Assembly (NCBI GenBank): GCA_035544875.1
Contig: DASZZP010000085.1
Span: forward strand, 1 to 64,000
Origin: JASLEW01 sp035544875
GTDB taxonomy: Bacteria; Acidobacteriota; Thermoanaerobaculia; Multivoradales; UBA5704
Length of the DNA stretch: 64,000 bases
Direction: 5' to 3'
In this document: piece after piece, positions 19,099 to 26,517 of the stretch
How the letters are laid out: every line of letters starts with the position of its first letter
Numbering within the stretch: the stretch's first letter is position 1
Program-made: the position numbers and the translations under genes
Notes under the pieces: generated by a model
The model's database searches: none
Told to the model about the DNA's origin: nothing
The model's input: only the letters and a program-made list of their open reading frames with translations

Positions 19099-20487
19099 AT
19101 GACCGAAACCAAGCCCGTTCCCCCTACCCGCCGGCAGTTCATCCGGCAGTCGGTGTGCGCCGCGGTCGGCATGACCTCGCTCGCCTCGACCGTCTTCGAC
19201 CTGCGGCGCGTGGCCGCCGCGGCGCCCCTCACCGCCGCCGACTACAAGGCCCTGGTCTGCGTCTTCCTCTACGGCGGCAACGACTGCAACAACATGCTGG
19301 TGCCCTACGACCCGGCCGACTACGCCAGCTATGCCGCGGCGCGCATGGGCCTCGCCCTGCCCCGCACCGCCCTGCTGCCGATCAACCTGGTCGGCGGCGG
19401 CGACGGCCGCCTGTGGAGCCTCCATCCCAACATGGTCGGCCTGCAGGGCCTGTTCAACCAGCAGAAGATGGCCGTCCTGGGCAACGTCGGGCCGCTGGTC
19501 GCGCCGGTCACCCAGGCCGACTACATCAACGGCACCGCGGCGCTGCCGCCGCAGCTCTTCTCGCACAGCGACCAGACCACCCACTGGCAGACCTCGATCC
19601 CCGACCAGCCACCGCAGACCGGCTGGGGAGGGCGGGTCGCCGACATGCTGCACGCGCTCAACGGCACGTCGCAGATCTCGATGAGCCTGTCGCTCGCCGG
19701 CATCAACACCTTCCAGGTCGGCAACGTCGTCACCCAGCTCCAGGTGTCGCCGAACGGCGCCTTCGGCCTGGACGGCTACACCGCCGACACCACCGACCCG
19801 GCCTCGAACGCGCTGCGCGCCCTGCTCGCCAGGAGCTACGGCAACCTCTTCCAGTCCGGTTACCGCGACGTCTTCTCGCGCGCCCTCGGCGACAACCAGC
19901 TGCTGCAGACCGCGCTCGCCGGCCTGCCGCCGCTGACCACCGTCTTTCCCGCGAGCGATCTCGGCCAGCAGCTGCTCACCGTCGCCCATCTCATCCAGGC
20001 GCGCGCCGCGCTCGGCCAGCAGCGCCAGGTCTTCTTCGTCGCCACCGGCGGCTTCGACACCCACGGCGGCCAGCTGCCGGCGCACGTGCAGCTGCTGCAG
20101 GACGTGTCCGACTCCCTCGCCGCCTTCTACGCGGCGACCGTCGAGCTGCAGGTGCCGGGCAGCGTCACCGCCTTCACCGCCTCCGACTTCGGCCGCACCT
20201 TCGTCTCCAACAACGATCCCAACGGCGACGGCTCCGACCACGGCTGGGGGAGCCACCACCTGATCGTCGGCGGCGGCGTCCTGGGGGGCCGGCTCTTCGG
20301 CCGCGTGCCGACGCTCGCCATCGACGGCCCCGACGACACCGGCGACGGCCGCTGGATCCCGACCACCTCGGTCGACGAGTACTCCGCCACCCTCGCTAAG
20401 TGGTTCGGCGTCAGCCCGACCGAAATGCGCACCGTCTTTCCCAACCTGAACCGCTTCAGCAACCCGGACCTCGGCTTCATGGGCTGA
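19099..20487 (+). CDS. Tat-exported DUF1501 protein
   Basis: A protein of 462 residues with a twin-arginine signal (TRRQFIRQSVCAAVGMTSLA). The DUF1501 fold, related to alkaline-phosphatase/sulfatase-like hydrolases, follows. Diagnostic blocks are VCVFLYGGNDCNNMLVPYD, then FFVATGGFDTHGGQ, FTASDFGRTFVSNN and GSDHGWGSHHLIVGG near the end, with GGRLFGRVP. The start ATG 19099 is favoured over 19078 because AAGAGAGG lies 6 nt upstream. It forms an operon with the preceding DUF1800 gene, a conserved pair in Planctomycetes, Acidobacteria and Proteobacteria. No enzyme activity has been firmly assigned to this family. Confidence 0.9.
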   Translation: MTETKPVPPTRRQFIRQSVCAAVGMTSLASTVFDLRRVAAAAPLTAADYKALVCVFLYGGNDCNNMLVPYDPADYASYAAARMGLALPRTALLPINLVGGGDGRLWSLHPNMVGLQGLFNQQKMAVLGNVGPLVAPVTQADYINGTAALPPQLFSHSDQTTHWQTSIPDQPPQTGWGGRVADMLHALNGTSQISMSLSLAGINTFQVGNVVTQLQVSPNGAFGLDGYTADTTDPASNALRALLARSYGNLFQSGYRDVFSRALGDNQLLQTALAGLPPLTTVFPASDLGQQLLTVAHLIQARAALGQQRQVFFVATGGFDTHGGQLPAHVQLLQDVSDSLAAFYAATVELQVPGSVTAFTASDFGRTFVSNNDPNGDGSDHGWGSHHLIVGGGVLGGRLFGRVPTLAIDGPDDTGDGRWIPTTSVDEYSATLAKWFGVSPTEMRTVFPNLNRFSNPDLGFMG

Positions 20488-20528
20488 AGCCAACGCGATC
20501 GGTACACGACTCCTCGCGGTTGGTTTGG

Positions 20529-20597
20529 TTGGCCCGGAGGAGCTCGAGGACTGCACCGGACCCGCGGGGCGGTGCGCAGGCGCGGAGGTACGCCGGG
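20529..20597 (+). repeat. Copy B of the 69-nt interspersed motif
   Basis: It has the same order as copies A and C: TTGGCCCGGAGGAG at the start, GGACCCGCGGGGC in the middle and GGCGCGGAGGTACGCCGGG at the end. It sits 41 bp after the DUF1501 stop in the gene-free stretch 20488-21041. It is followed at once by an array of GATCGRCCGGC repeats. Similarity to copy C is close. Confidence 0.7.
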
Positions 20598-20606
20598 CTC
20601 AGGCTC

Positions 20607-20689
20607 GATCGACCGGCGGTGAGGGCGCCTTGGTCGGCCGGCTGGATCGACCGGCGGCGGCGCTTGATCGGCCGGCTCGATCGGCCGGC
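20607..20689. repeat. Array of five GRTCGRCCGGC repeats
   Basis: The 11-nt unit occurs at 20607, 20632, 20645, 20666 and 20679, with spacings of 25, 13, 21 and 13 nt. Each unit contains the partly self-complementary GCCGGC or ACCGGC. No gene overlaps it. It could be a protein-binding cluster or part of the composite repeat that begins with the 69-nt motif. Confidence 0.6.
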
Positions 20690-20754
20690 GGGAAGGGGCG
20701 GCCCTCGTCGGGCTCCCTCGGCGCGCGGGCCTTTAGTCGCGTCGCTTCGCGATG

Positions 20755-20782
20755 GCCGCACGTCCGGTAATGGACGTGCGGC
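20755..20782. repeat. Perfect 11-bp hairpin
   Basis: Arms GCCGCACGTCC and GGACGTGCGGC flank a 6-nt loop GGTAAT. There is no T-tract beside it, so it is not a classical terminator. It lies between the repeat array and the larger palindrome at 20904. Confidence 0.6.
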
Positions 20783-20903
20783 ACTAACTCCCAGGACGAC
20801 TGGTGCCCCATCCACAAGCAGACCGGGATCGAACGATACCGCTGGCGGCGGCGTGCGGAAGAAGGTGCCGGTGCAGCGGCCGCCGGAGCACTGAGGGCAT
20901 AGC

Positions 20904-21019
20904 CCCCATTTCTCACACGCCTCCTGCTGCGTCGGCGGAAATGGGCCTGTCTGCTGCGTTGCGCCTTGCACCCAGGACCATTTGCGCCGCCTCGCGACGA
21001 ACGCGTGTGAGAAATGGGG
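20904..21019. repeat. 116-bp imperfect palindrome with 17-bp terminal inverted repeats
   Basis: The ends CCCCATTTCTCACACGC (20904-20920) and its exact complement (21003-21019) enclose inner segments that also pair imperfectly (GGCGGAAATGGGCCTG with CAGGACCATTTGCGCC). The whole could fold into one long cruciform or RNA hairpin. It ends 22 bp beyond the senB stop codon and may serve as its terminator or be a MITE-like element. No target-site duplication is obvious. Confidence 0.6.
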
Positions 21020-21041
21020 CCTAGAGCGGCCTAGAGCAGGC

Positions 21042-22055
21042 CTAGCGCGGGAAGAGCTCGGCGAGCAGCCGCCGCCAGCCTTCTCGCTCGCAGGCCGGGT
21101 CGACCAGCGGCCGCAGGGCTTGGCAGCGCGCCGCGAGCTCGGCGAGCAGCTGCGGGTCGCGCTCGCAGCGCCACAGCAAGGCGGCGAGCGCGGCCGCGTC
21201 GCCGGCGGGATAGCAGCCGGGATAGTCCTCGCCGAGGATGCCAAGCGAGCCGGGAATGCGGCTCGTCACCACCGGCACGCCGGCGGCGATCGCTTCCGAG
21301 ACCACGTTGGCGCCCCCCTCGAGCCACGAGCTGACGGCCAGCAGGCGGCAGCGGGCGAGCAAGGCCAATGCCTCGGCGCGCGGCAGCTCGCCGAGCCAGC
21401 GATAGCGGCGGTTCGTGGCCATCTCCTGCTGGGCCGCCGCGCCGAGCTCGGTGTCGAGGGCGGCACCGGCGTGTAGCACCAGGAGCCGCGAGCGTTCCGG
21501 CACTAGCCGGGCGGCGCGGGCGGCGCAGAGCGGGTCCTTGACCGCGCGCAGATGGGCGAGAAGGCAGATGGCAAACCCGCCGTCGGCGAGCTCCGCCAGC
21601 TCGCCGCTCAGCGGTGGCGCCGCCTCGGCAGACTGCAGGAGCACCCGCACCTTCGGCCGCTGCGCCGCCGGCAGCTCGGCCGCGGCCAAGGGCTGCAGCG
21701 CCACCAGCCGGTCGGCGGCGGCCACTGTCGCCGCCGCCTCGACGCTCGCGCCGAGGTCCTGGTAGAGGTCGGTGCCGGTGAGCGCCACCACCAGGGGACC
21801 GGCGGGGTGCTGCGCGCGATAGCGGCGGGCAGACTCGGCGCTCTTGCGTGCGTGCAGCGCCACCAGCAGCTCGCAGGCCTGGCCGTCCCAGTCCTCCGTG
21901 ACCTCCACCCGGTGGCCGAGCTCGCCGAGCAGGCGTGCCCAGCGTTCGGCGGTCACCCGGTTGCCCTGGCGCGACCCTGGCCGGGCCGGCGTTACCAGCT
22001 GGATGCGGAGCGGCCGCGAAGAACCTGCTGGTGACTCGGTGCCCAAGGCTCTCAC
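21042..22055 (-). CDS. senB: Selenosugar synthase SenB-like glycosyltransferase (TIGR04348 type)
   Basis: A GT-B glycosyltransferase of 337 residues from a GTG start. N-terminal features are LRIQLVTPARPGSRQGNRVT and HRVEVTEDWDGQACELLVAL, then HARKSAESARRYR and VALTGTDLYQDL. The donor-binding half has CLLAHLRAVKDPL, then SSWLEGGANVVSEAIAAGVP, the nucleotide-sugar Glu motif. This arrangement matches the TIGR04348 family, whose characterised member SenB joins selenophosphate to UDP-GlcNAc to form a selenosugar. The GTG overlaps the upstream senA stop (GTGA), so the two are translationally coupled. That pairing is the main support. No senC (selenophosphate synthetase-like) gene is in the window. 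Confidence 0.8.
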   Translation of the reverse strand: MRALGTESPAGSSRPLRIQLVTPARPGSRQGNRVTAERWARLLGELGHRVEVTEDWDGQACELLVALHARKSAESARRYRAQHPAGPLVVALTGTDLYQDLGASVEAAATVAAADRLVALQPLAAAELPAAQRPKVRVLLQSAEAAPPLSGELAELADGGFAICLLAHLRAVKDPLCAARAARLVPERSRLLVLHAGAALDTELGAAAQQEMATNRRYRWLGELPRAEALALLARCRLLAVSSWLEGGANVVSEAIAAGVPVVTSRIPGSLGILGEDYPGCYPAGDAAALAALLWRCERDPQLLAELAARCQALRPLVDPACEREGWRRLLAELFPR

Positions 22056-23341
22056 CGCGCGCAAGTGCGGAATCCCGCCCAGACGTCGCGCCGGTCCGGG
22101 GTGTAGAAGTTGCGCCAGGTGTTGCGCAACAGGCGGGCGCGGGTCGTCCAGGCGCCACCGCGCAGCACCCGATGAGTGCCGAACCAGGGTTGCGAGTACT
22201 CTCGATATGGGTCGGGAGTGAAGCCCGGGTAAGGCGCGAATTCGGTGGCGGTCCACTCCCAGACGTTGCCCAGCAGCTGCCGGCAGCCCTCCGGCGTGTC
22301 GCCGGCGGCGAGCGCGCCGACGTCGGTGCAACCCAGGCGCAGGCCGTCGAGGTTGGCGCGCTCGCCGCCGGCGGGCTCCTCACCCCAGGGGAGCCGCCGG
22401 CGCTCCGGGCCAGCACCAGCGGCCGCGGCCTCCCACTCCGCCTCGCTGGGCAGCCGCCGGCCCGCCCAGGCGCACCACGCCTCCGCTTCGTAGGCGCTCA
22501 CGTGCACCATGGCGCGGTGCGGCTCGAGGGTCACCCAGCGGTCGAAGTCGCGGCGCAGCCAGCCGCCCCCCTCGCGCCGCCAGTAGAGCGGCCCCTCCAC
22601 TCCGGCACGCTGCCGCCACTCCCGTCCTGCAGGGCTCCAGAGCTCAGGATGTTGGTAGCCGCCGTCCTCGACGAACGGGGCGTATTCCCCCTGCGACACG
22701 GCCCCCCGCGCGATCCGGAAGGGTGCGACTTCCACTGCGTGCGCCCACTTCTCGTTGTCGAAGACGAAGGGCTCCTCCGGTGAGGCGCCGAGCAGGTAGG
22801 TGCCACCGGGGACTTCAGCATCGCCCGGCAGCAGGCCACCTGCCGCCAAGGGCGGCGGGGCCGGCAGCGCCGGCGGCCGATAGGCCAGCGTCTGGCGGGT
22901 GTAGGTAAAGGCCTCGTCGTGCATGTCCTCGTGGAAAACCGAGTAGAGCGCGTGGTAACGCAGCTCGGGGCTCGCGCCGTCGCGCGCCAGCGCCTGCAGC
23001 ACCCGGTCACGGACCTCGGCGAGGTAGGCGTAGGTATCGCGCCGCGAGGGTAGCGGCAGGTCCCAGCGCGTGTCGTGGGGGATGGCGATCGAGTCGAAGA
23101 GGCGATCGGCGTCGGCCCGCAGCGGGGCGCGGCCGAGCACGTGGCGCAGCACCCACTTCTCCTGGAACCAGGCGACGTGGCTGATCTCCCACAGCAGGGG
23201 GTTGATGATGGCCAGCTGCGGCCCCATCATCTGCTCGTCACCGAGGTCGTCGACCAGCGCCAGGGTGCGGGCGCGGGCGTCTGCCACCCATCCGGCCAGG
23301 GTATCGGCGGTGGGCTGGCAGGCGGCGTGAAGGTTCTCCAT
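22052..23341 (-). CDS. senA: Selenoneine synthase SenA-like (EgtB/OvoA-type sulfoxide synthase fold)
   Basis: A 429-residue non-haem iron enzyme. The N-terminal DinB-like half supplies iron ligands: a His in LLWEISHVAWFQEKWVL and the HX3HXE motif in SVFHEDMHDEAFTYTRQ. The C-terminal half is a formylglycine-generating-enzyme (FGE-sulfatase) fold with VPGGTYLLGAS, then RLPSEAEWEAAAAG, LGNVWEWTATEF and VLRGGAWTTRARLLRNTWRN. EgtB and OvoA share this architecture. Coupling to a TIGR04348 glycosyltransferase points to SenA, which joins hercynine and a selenosugar. Hercynine would come from an EgtD not seen here. If SenA is wrong, EgtB or a related sulfoxide synthase is the alternative. Confidence 0.8.
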   Translation of the reverse strand: MENLHAACQPTADTLAGWVADARARTLALVDDLGDEQMMGPQLAIINPLLWEISHVAWFQEKWVLRHVLGRAPLRADADRLFDSIAIPHDTRWDLPLPSRRDTYAYLAEVRDRVLQALARDGASPELRYHALYSVFHEDMHDEAFTYTRQTLAYRPPALPAPPPLAAGGLLPGDAEVPGGTYLLGASPEEPFVFDNEKWAHAVEVAPFRIARGAVSQGEYAPFVEDGGYQHPELWSPAGREWRQRAGVEGPLYWRREGGGWLRRDFDRWVTLEPHRAMVHVSAYEAEAWCAWAGRRLPSEAEWEAAAAGAGPERRRLPWGEEPAGGERANLDGLRLGCTDVGALAAGDTPEGCRQLLGNVWEWTATEFAPYPGFTPDPYREYSQPWFGTHRVLRGGAWTTRARLLRNTWRNFYTPDRRDVWAGFRTCAR

Positions 23342-23783
23342 GGCGGGCTCCGTTGCTGGTTGCCCATGCTACAACCACGCCGCGCGCGAACGCGGCGCCT
23401 GAATGCTCGAAGGAACCACGCTGCTGAAGAACGTGCCCCGCAAGACGCAGCAGGTCACGGTGTCGATGGCGGCGACGACGCCCAAGCCCCGCCTGGTGAA
23501 GCTGGCGATCGCGCCGGCCGGCGAGGAGCCCTTCTCAAAAGCAATGATGCTGCCGAGGGGGACCGCACGAAGGACCTGGACGGATGTACCGTCCAGGTCG
23601 ATGGCAGGAATTGCCGAGAGCCTCAGATCGTGCAGATCTTGCGAAAGGAACGTCTCACCCTTGGCGAGATCTTCAAATATTCAATCGATACATGTTCACA
23701 TCAACTCAGCGGCCGCCCTGGCCGCGGCTCGATCTGCCTCCGCCGGGACGCGGCGACTGGGGCTTGCCGCCCTCTCCCGGCTT
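23342..23783. other. Stretch without a confident gene
   Basis: About 440 bp between senA and the repeat protein. On the minus strand a frame of about 100 codons reads DLAKGETFLSQDLHDLRLSA and further, with plausible composition. It has no usable start codon, and a stop lies just upstream. It may be a decayed gene. Nothing else was recognised. Confidence 0.4.
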
Positions 23784-24083
23784 CTACGCGCCCTGGCCGG
23801 GCTTCTTCTCCCCCTGGCCGGGTTGGCCGGGCTTCTGCGTCCCCGAGTCCGGCTGGCCGGGCTTCTGCGCCCCCGAGTCCGGTTGGCCGGGCTTCTGCCC
23901 CCCCTGGCCGGGTTGGCCGGGCTTGTGCGCCCCCGGGTCCGGTTGGCCGGGCTTGTGCGCTCCCGGGTCCGGTTGGCCGGGCTTGTGCGCCCCCGGGTCC
24001 GGTTGGCCGGGCTTACTTCCCTGACCTTGCTGGCCGCCCTGGCCTTGCCCCCCACCCTGGCTATGCTGATCTTTGTCCGACAT
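23784..24083 (-). CDS. Gly/Pro/Gln-rich tandem-repeat protein
   Basis: A 99-residue protein starting MSDKDQHSQGGGQGQGGQQG, then decapeptide repeats: KPGQPDPGAH three times, KPGQPGQGGQ, KPGQPDSGAQ, KPGQPDSGTQ and KPGQPGQGEK, ending KPGQGA. It is hydrophilic, without signal peptide or membrane helix, and certainly disordered. AAGGAG ribosome spacing supports the ATG at 24083. It lies next to a CsbD-like gene, which suggests a stress or desiccation role similar to hydrophilin or gastric-mucin-like proteins. This is inference. Repeat number probably varies between strains. Confidence 0.7.
   Translation of the reverse strand: MSDKDQHSQGGGQGQGGQQGQGSKPGQPDPGAHKPGQPDPGAHKPGQPDPGAHKPGQPGQGGQKPGQPDSGAQKPGQPDSGTQKPGQPGQGEKKPGQGA
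23791..24015. repeat. 30-bp tandem repeat, seven full units
   Basis: Units begin at 23791 and every 30 bp after it up to 23971, with a partial unit from 24001. The consensus is GGYTGGCCGGGCTTSTGCGC plus CCCCGRGTCC. The three units from 23911 are nearly identical. The array is entirely coding, giving the decapeptide repeat of the enclosing gene. Confidence 0.9.
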
Positions 24084-24207
24084 GCGCAGCTCCTTCTGAA
24101 ATGAGGATGCCTTTGTGACATCGACAACCATTCCTTAGAGCAACGAACGTGCCACTTGGACTTGCCCACAGGACTCCCCGGCGCGGATCCCTGCTGGATG
24201 CCAGGCT

Positions 24208-24396
24208 CTACTTCGCCAGCTTCTGTTCGGCGCGTCCGATTTTCTGCTGCGTTTTTCCCACTTCCTTCTGAACCGTGCCCTTGACCTCTCGACCGCGGTC
24301 GCCGGTCGCCGCGCCGATCTCCTCGTTCACCTTTCCCTTGACCTCGTTCGCGATGCCCTTGCCCTGGTTCTTCGCACCGTCTTTGCCGATTCCCAT
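24208..24396 (-). CDS. CsbD-like stress protein
   Basis: A 62-residue hydrophilic protein with the CsbD layout: NQGKGIANEVKGKVNEEIGA, then GDRGREVKGTVQKEVGKTQQ and KIGRAEQKLAK. CsbD proteins are small general-stress proteins (sigma-B controlled in Bacillus) of unknown mechanism. AAGGAGAGACGCA precedes the ATG. The gene is in the same orientation as the upstream-lying repeat protein gene. The gap 24397-24743 beyond it holds no recognisable gene. Confidence 0.8.
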   Translation of the reverse strand: MGIGKDGAKNQGKGIANEVKGKVNEEIGAATGDRGREVKGTVQKEVGKTQQKIGRAEQKLAK

Positions 24397-24743
24397 TGCG
24401 TCTCTCCTTGGCGACTCTGTCGCCTGATAATGAGCTTCAAGAACTATAAAGATGACGATAGTGCAAGGTTCGAGCCAGGATCCGCAAGAGCGCGTAGACT
24501 CATAATGAGCACAATTCCCGCAGTGCCCATGGCATGGGTCGCGGTTCGACGTGCGAACCGGCGCTTGCCCCTGTCATTTGAACCGGTGCTGCCCGGACAG
24601 GGACGAACCGTCAAGGCGGGTCGCTGGCGACTTGCCGCGCGGCAGACTCTCCCCGGGGCAGGTCGCGCTCTCCCGGGTTCGACCAGGCTACAAGCATTTC
24701 GGGCCAGCACGCCGCAGGCCCGAAATTCAGCAGAAGGGGGAAG

Positions 24744-25991
24744 GTGATGAAGCGAAAGGGAAGCGGATCCAGCGGCAGCGACCGGCGGGCATTCTTGAAA
24801 AGGGGGATGTTGGCGGCGGGCGCGGTGACGACCTGGGGCGCCGGACTCTTGCCGAAGGGCTTGTCCGCCCTGGGCATCGAGGAGAAAGACAGCGGGCCCC
24901 TCACCACGGGGGACATCGCGATCCTGAAGTTCTTGCAGGCCGTGGAGCAGATCGAGACCGATCTGTGGCTTCAATACTCGGAGCTCGGAGGCACGCAAGA
25001 CAACGAAGTCTCAGGGGTCAATGGAGGAAACCCGCTCTACACGGCCGCCCTGCAGATTCTCGATAGCGACATGGACCAGTACATTCACGACAACACCGAT
25101 GACGAGGCCAGCCACGTGGCGTTCCTCGGCAAGTACCTGGAATCGAAGGGCGTGGCGGCGGTCAACCTCGAGCGGTTTCGTCATCTGCCGAGCAGTAGGG
25201 CGACCGGGGCGAACCAGAACTACCGCGGGGACGGCGGACGGCTCACCAACATCACACAGCTCACCATCGACACCAGCTTCTGGTCCCGCTACCGCAGCAT
25301 CACGAATCCGGAGGTCGATACGGGCGCATCGTTCGCCCAGGCAGTTCCGGATTTGAGCAAGGGCCAGCATACGGCGATTCCCCGGACCGACGACGATACG
25401 GCCGGCAGCACGCTCAGCGCCGATCCGGCCAACAATCCCAACTCCATCTCCACGCATCTCCAGGCGATCGCCTTCACGGCGGGGTTTCACTTCGCCTTCA
25501 TCGAGGGGGGCGGCACCAGCCTCTACCCGACGCTGGCGCAGAACGTCACCAACCTGGAGGTCTTGCGCATCCTGCTGGCGATCGGCCCCAGCGAGACCAT
25601 GCACTTCCAGACCTGGCAGGACAAGGCCGGCAATGCGCTGCCGATCTCCGACACGGATACGGGGTTCCGCGGGTCGACAGGGAGCTCGGTGACGTTTCCG
25701 GACCTCAAGAAGGCCCAAGGGGAGACCAACCCGGAATCTCTGAAAGGGGACACGTTGCAGGCCAACTTGATCTTCCCCGAGCCGACCCATTTCCTGAACA
25801 AGAGGTTCCCGCCCGTTTCGATCATTCGCCCCACGTCGATAAGGTTTTCGGGCGCGGTGGCCGCCGTCAAGGGGCTCGCGGCCGACGGGCTCTTCATCGG
25901 ACACACCGTCAACGGCAAGTCAGACGGGCTCGTCGAGCTCCTGCTCCGTCTGGCCTTGCAGGCGGACGAGGCGCGGCGCGAGTCGACTTAA
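24744..25991 (+). CDS. Tat-exported ferritin-like protein (desiccation-related type)
   Basis: A protein of 415 residues with a Tat signal (DRRAFLKRGMLAAGAVTTWG). A ferritin-like four-helix domain follows: DIAILKFLQAVEQIETDLWL, then YIHDNTDDEASHVAFLGKYL with the E..H ligand spacing. A second helix pair contains LQAIAFTAGFHFAFIE and RILLAIGPSETMHFQTWQDK, again with E..H. This matches the ferritin-like-2 domain of plant and bacterial desiccation-related proteins. Iron binding is expected from the ligand pattern but not proven. GGGGGAAGG precedes the ATG. It is a single gene unit next to other stress genes. Confidence 0.82.
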   Translation: MMKRKGSGSSGSDRRAFLKRGMLAAGAVTTWGAGLLPKGLSALGIEEKDSGPLTTGDIAILKFLQAVEQIETDLWLQYSELGGTQDNEVSGVNGGNPLYTAALQILDSDMDQYIHDNTDDEASHVAFLGKYLESKGVAAVNLERFRHLPSSRATGANQNYRGDGGRLTNITQLTIDTSFWSRYRSITNPEVDTGASFAQAVPDLSKGQHTAIPRTDDDTAGSTLSADPANNPNSISTHLQAIAFTAGFHFAFIEGGGTSLYPTLAQNVTNLEVLRILLAIGPSETMHFQTWQDKAGNALPISDTDTGFRGSTGSSVTFPDLKKAQGETNPESLKGDTLQANLIFPEPTHFLNKRFPPVSIIRPTSIRFSGAVAAVKGLAADGLFIGHTVNGKSDGLVELLLRLALQADEARREST

Positions 25992-26517
25992 GGCAAAGGA
26001 GAAATGAGCACGGTCTGGGTGCGTATTCCGAGCGCAGCCGGCCAGGGATTCCGACGTCAAGGCGGCCACCCATTCCGATCGGTGCGGTCTCGGGCAGGCC
26101 CGCCCGAACGAGAAGAATCCCGTTGCCGACCCTGGGCGGCCACACCGAGGGGCGGTCGCCAGGTCGTCGTGATACCGATGTCTGCAGGATCAGGACAAGG
26201 TCAGCCTGGAAGTACCCCACTACCGCTGCTCGGCGCGCCTCCCGCGTCCTCACGCGGAGGGTGTATAGGTGTATAATGATCTGGGGTAGGTCGCGGGCCG
26301 ACCTCGAGGCAGAGATACGAGAAAGACGCGGGACGGCCAGGACTTGGGACCGTCTTGCTGACTCAGATCGAGGCCGGCCGCGCCCTGGGCGCGAGTTCAC
26401 GCATGTTCCTCTTCACGCACCAGGCGGCCCTCGCCGGCGCGGCGGCGCCGAGACGCTCACTAGTGGACCAGCTACCGGTCTGCGCCCGATCGACAACGCG
26501 GAAAGGGGAAAGTCAAC
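25992..26517. other. Gene-free stretch with a possible promoter
   Basis: About 525 bp between the ferritin-like and ice-binding-like genes. A perfect TATAAT is at 26272-26277 (GGTGTATAATGATC) without a clear -35 box; it would leave a leader of about 240 nt. No conserved reading frame was found. Confidence 0.4.

Noticed and set aside
16182..19232. A 1016-codon open frame on the minus strand opposite the DUF1800 gene
   Set aside because: It is a mirror of the GC-rich codon pattern of the real gene, gives low-complexity Gly/Arg/Val sequence with no domains, and has no ribosome site.
21042..22416. A longer start for the SenB-like gene, reading back to 22331 within senA
   Set aside because: The upstream part is out-of-frame senA sequence; the GTG at 22055 overlapping the senA stop gives the expected length.
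23791..24015. Regular 30-bp repeats suggestive of a CRISPR array
   Set aside because: Units are contiguous with no spacers and encode a decapeptide repeat protein.
26004..26276. 90-codon open frame after the ferritin-like gene
   Set aside because: Composition is non-coding-like and it matches nothing recognisable.
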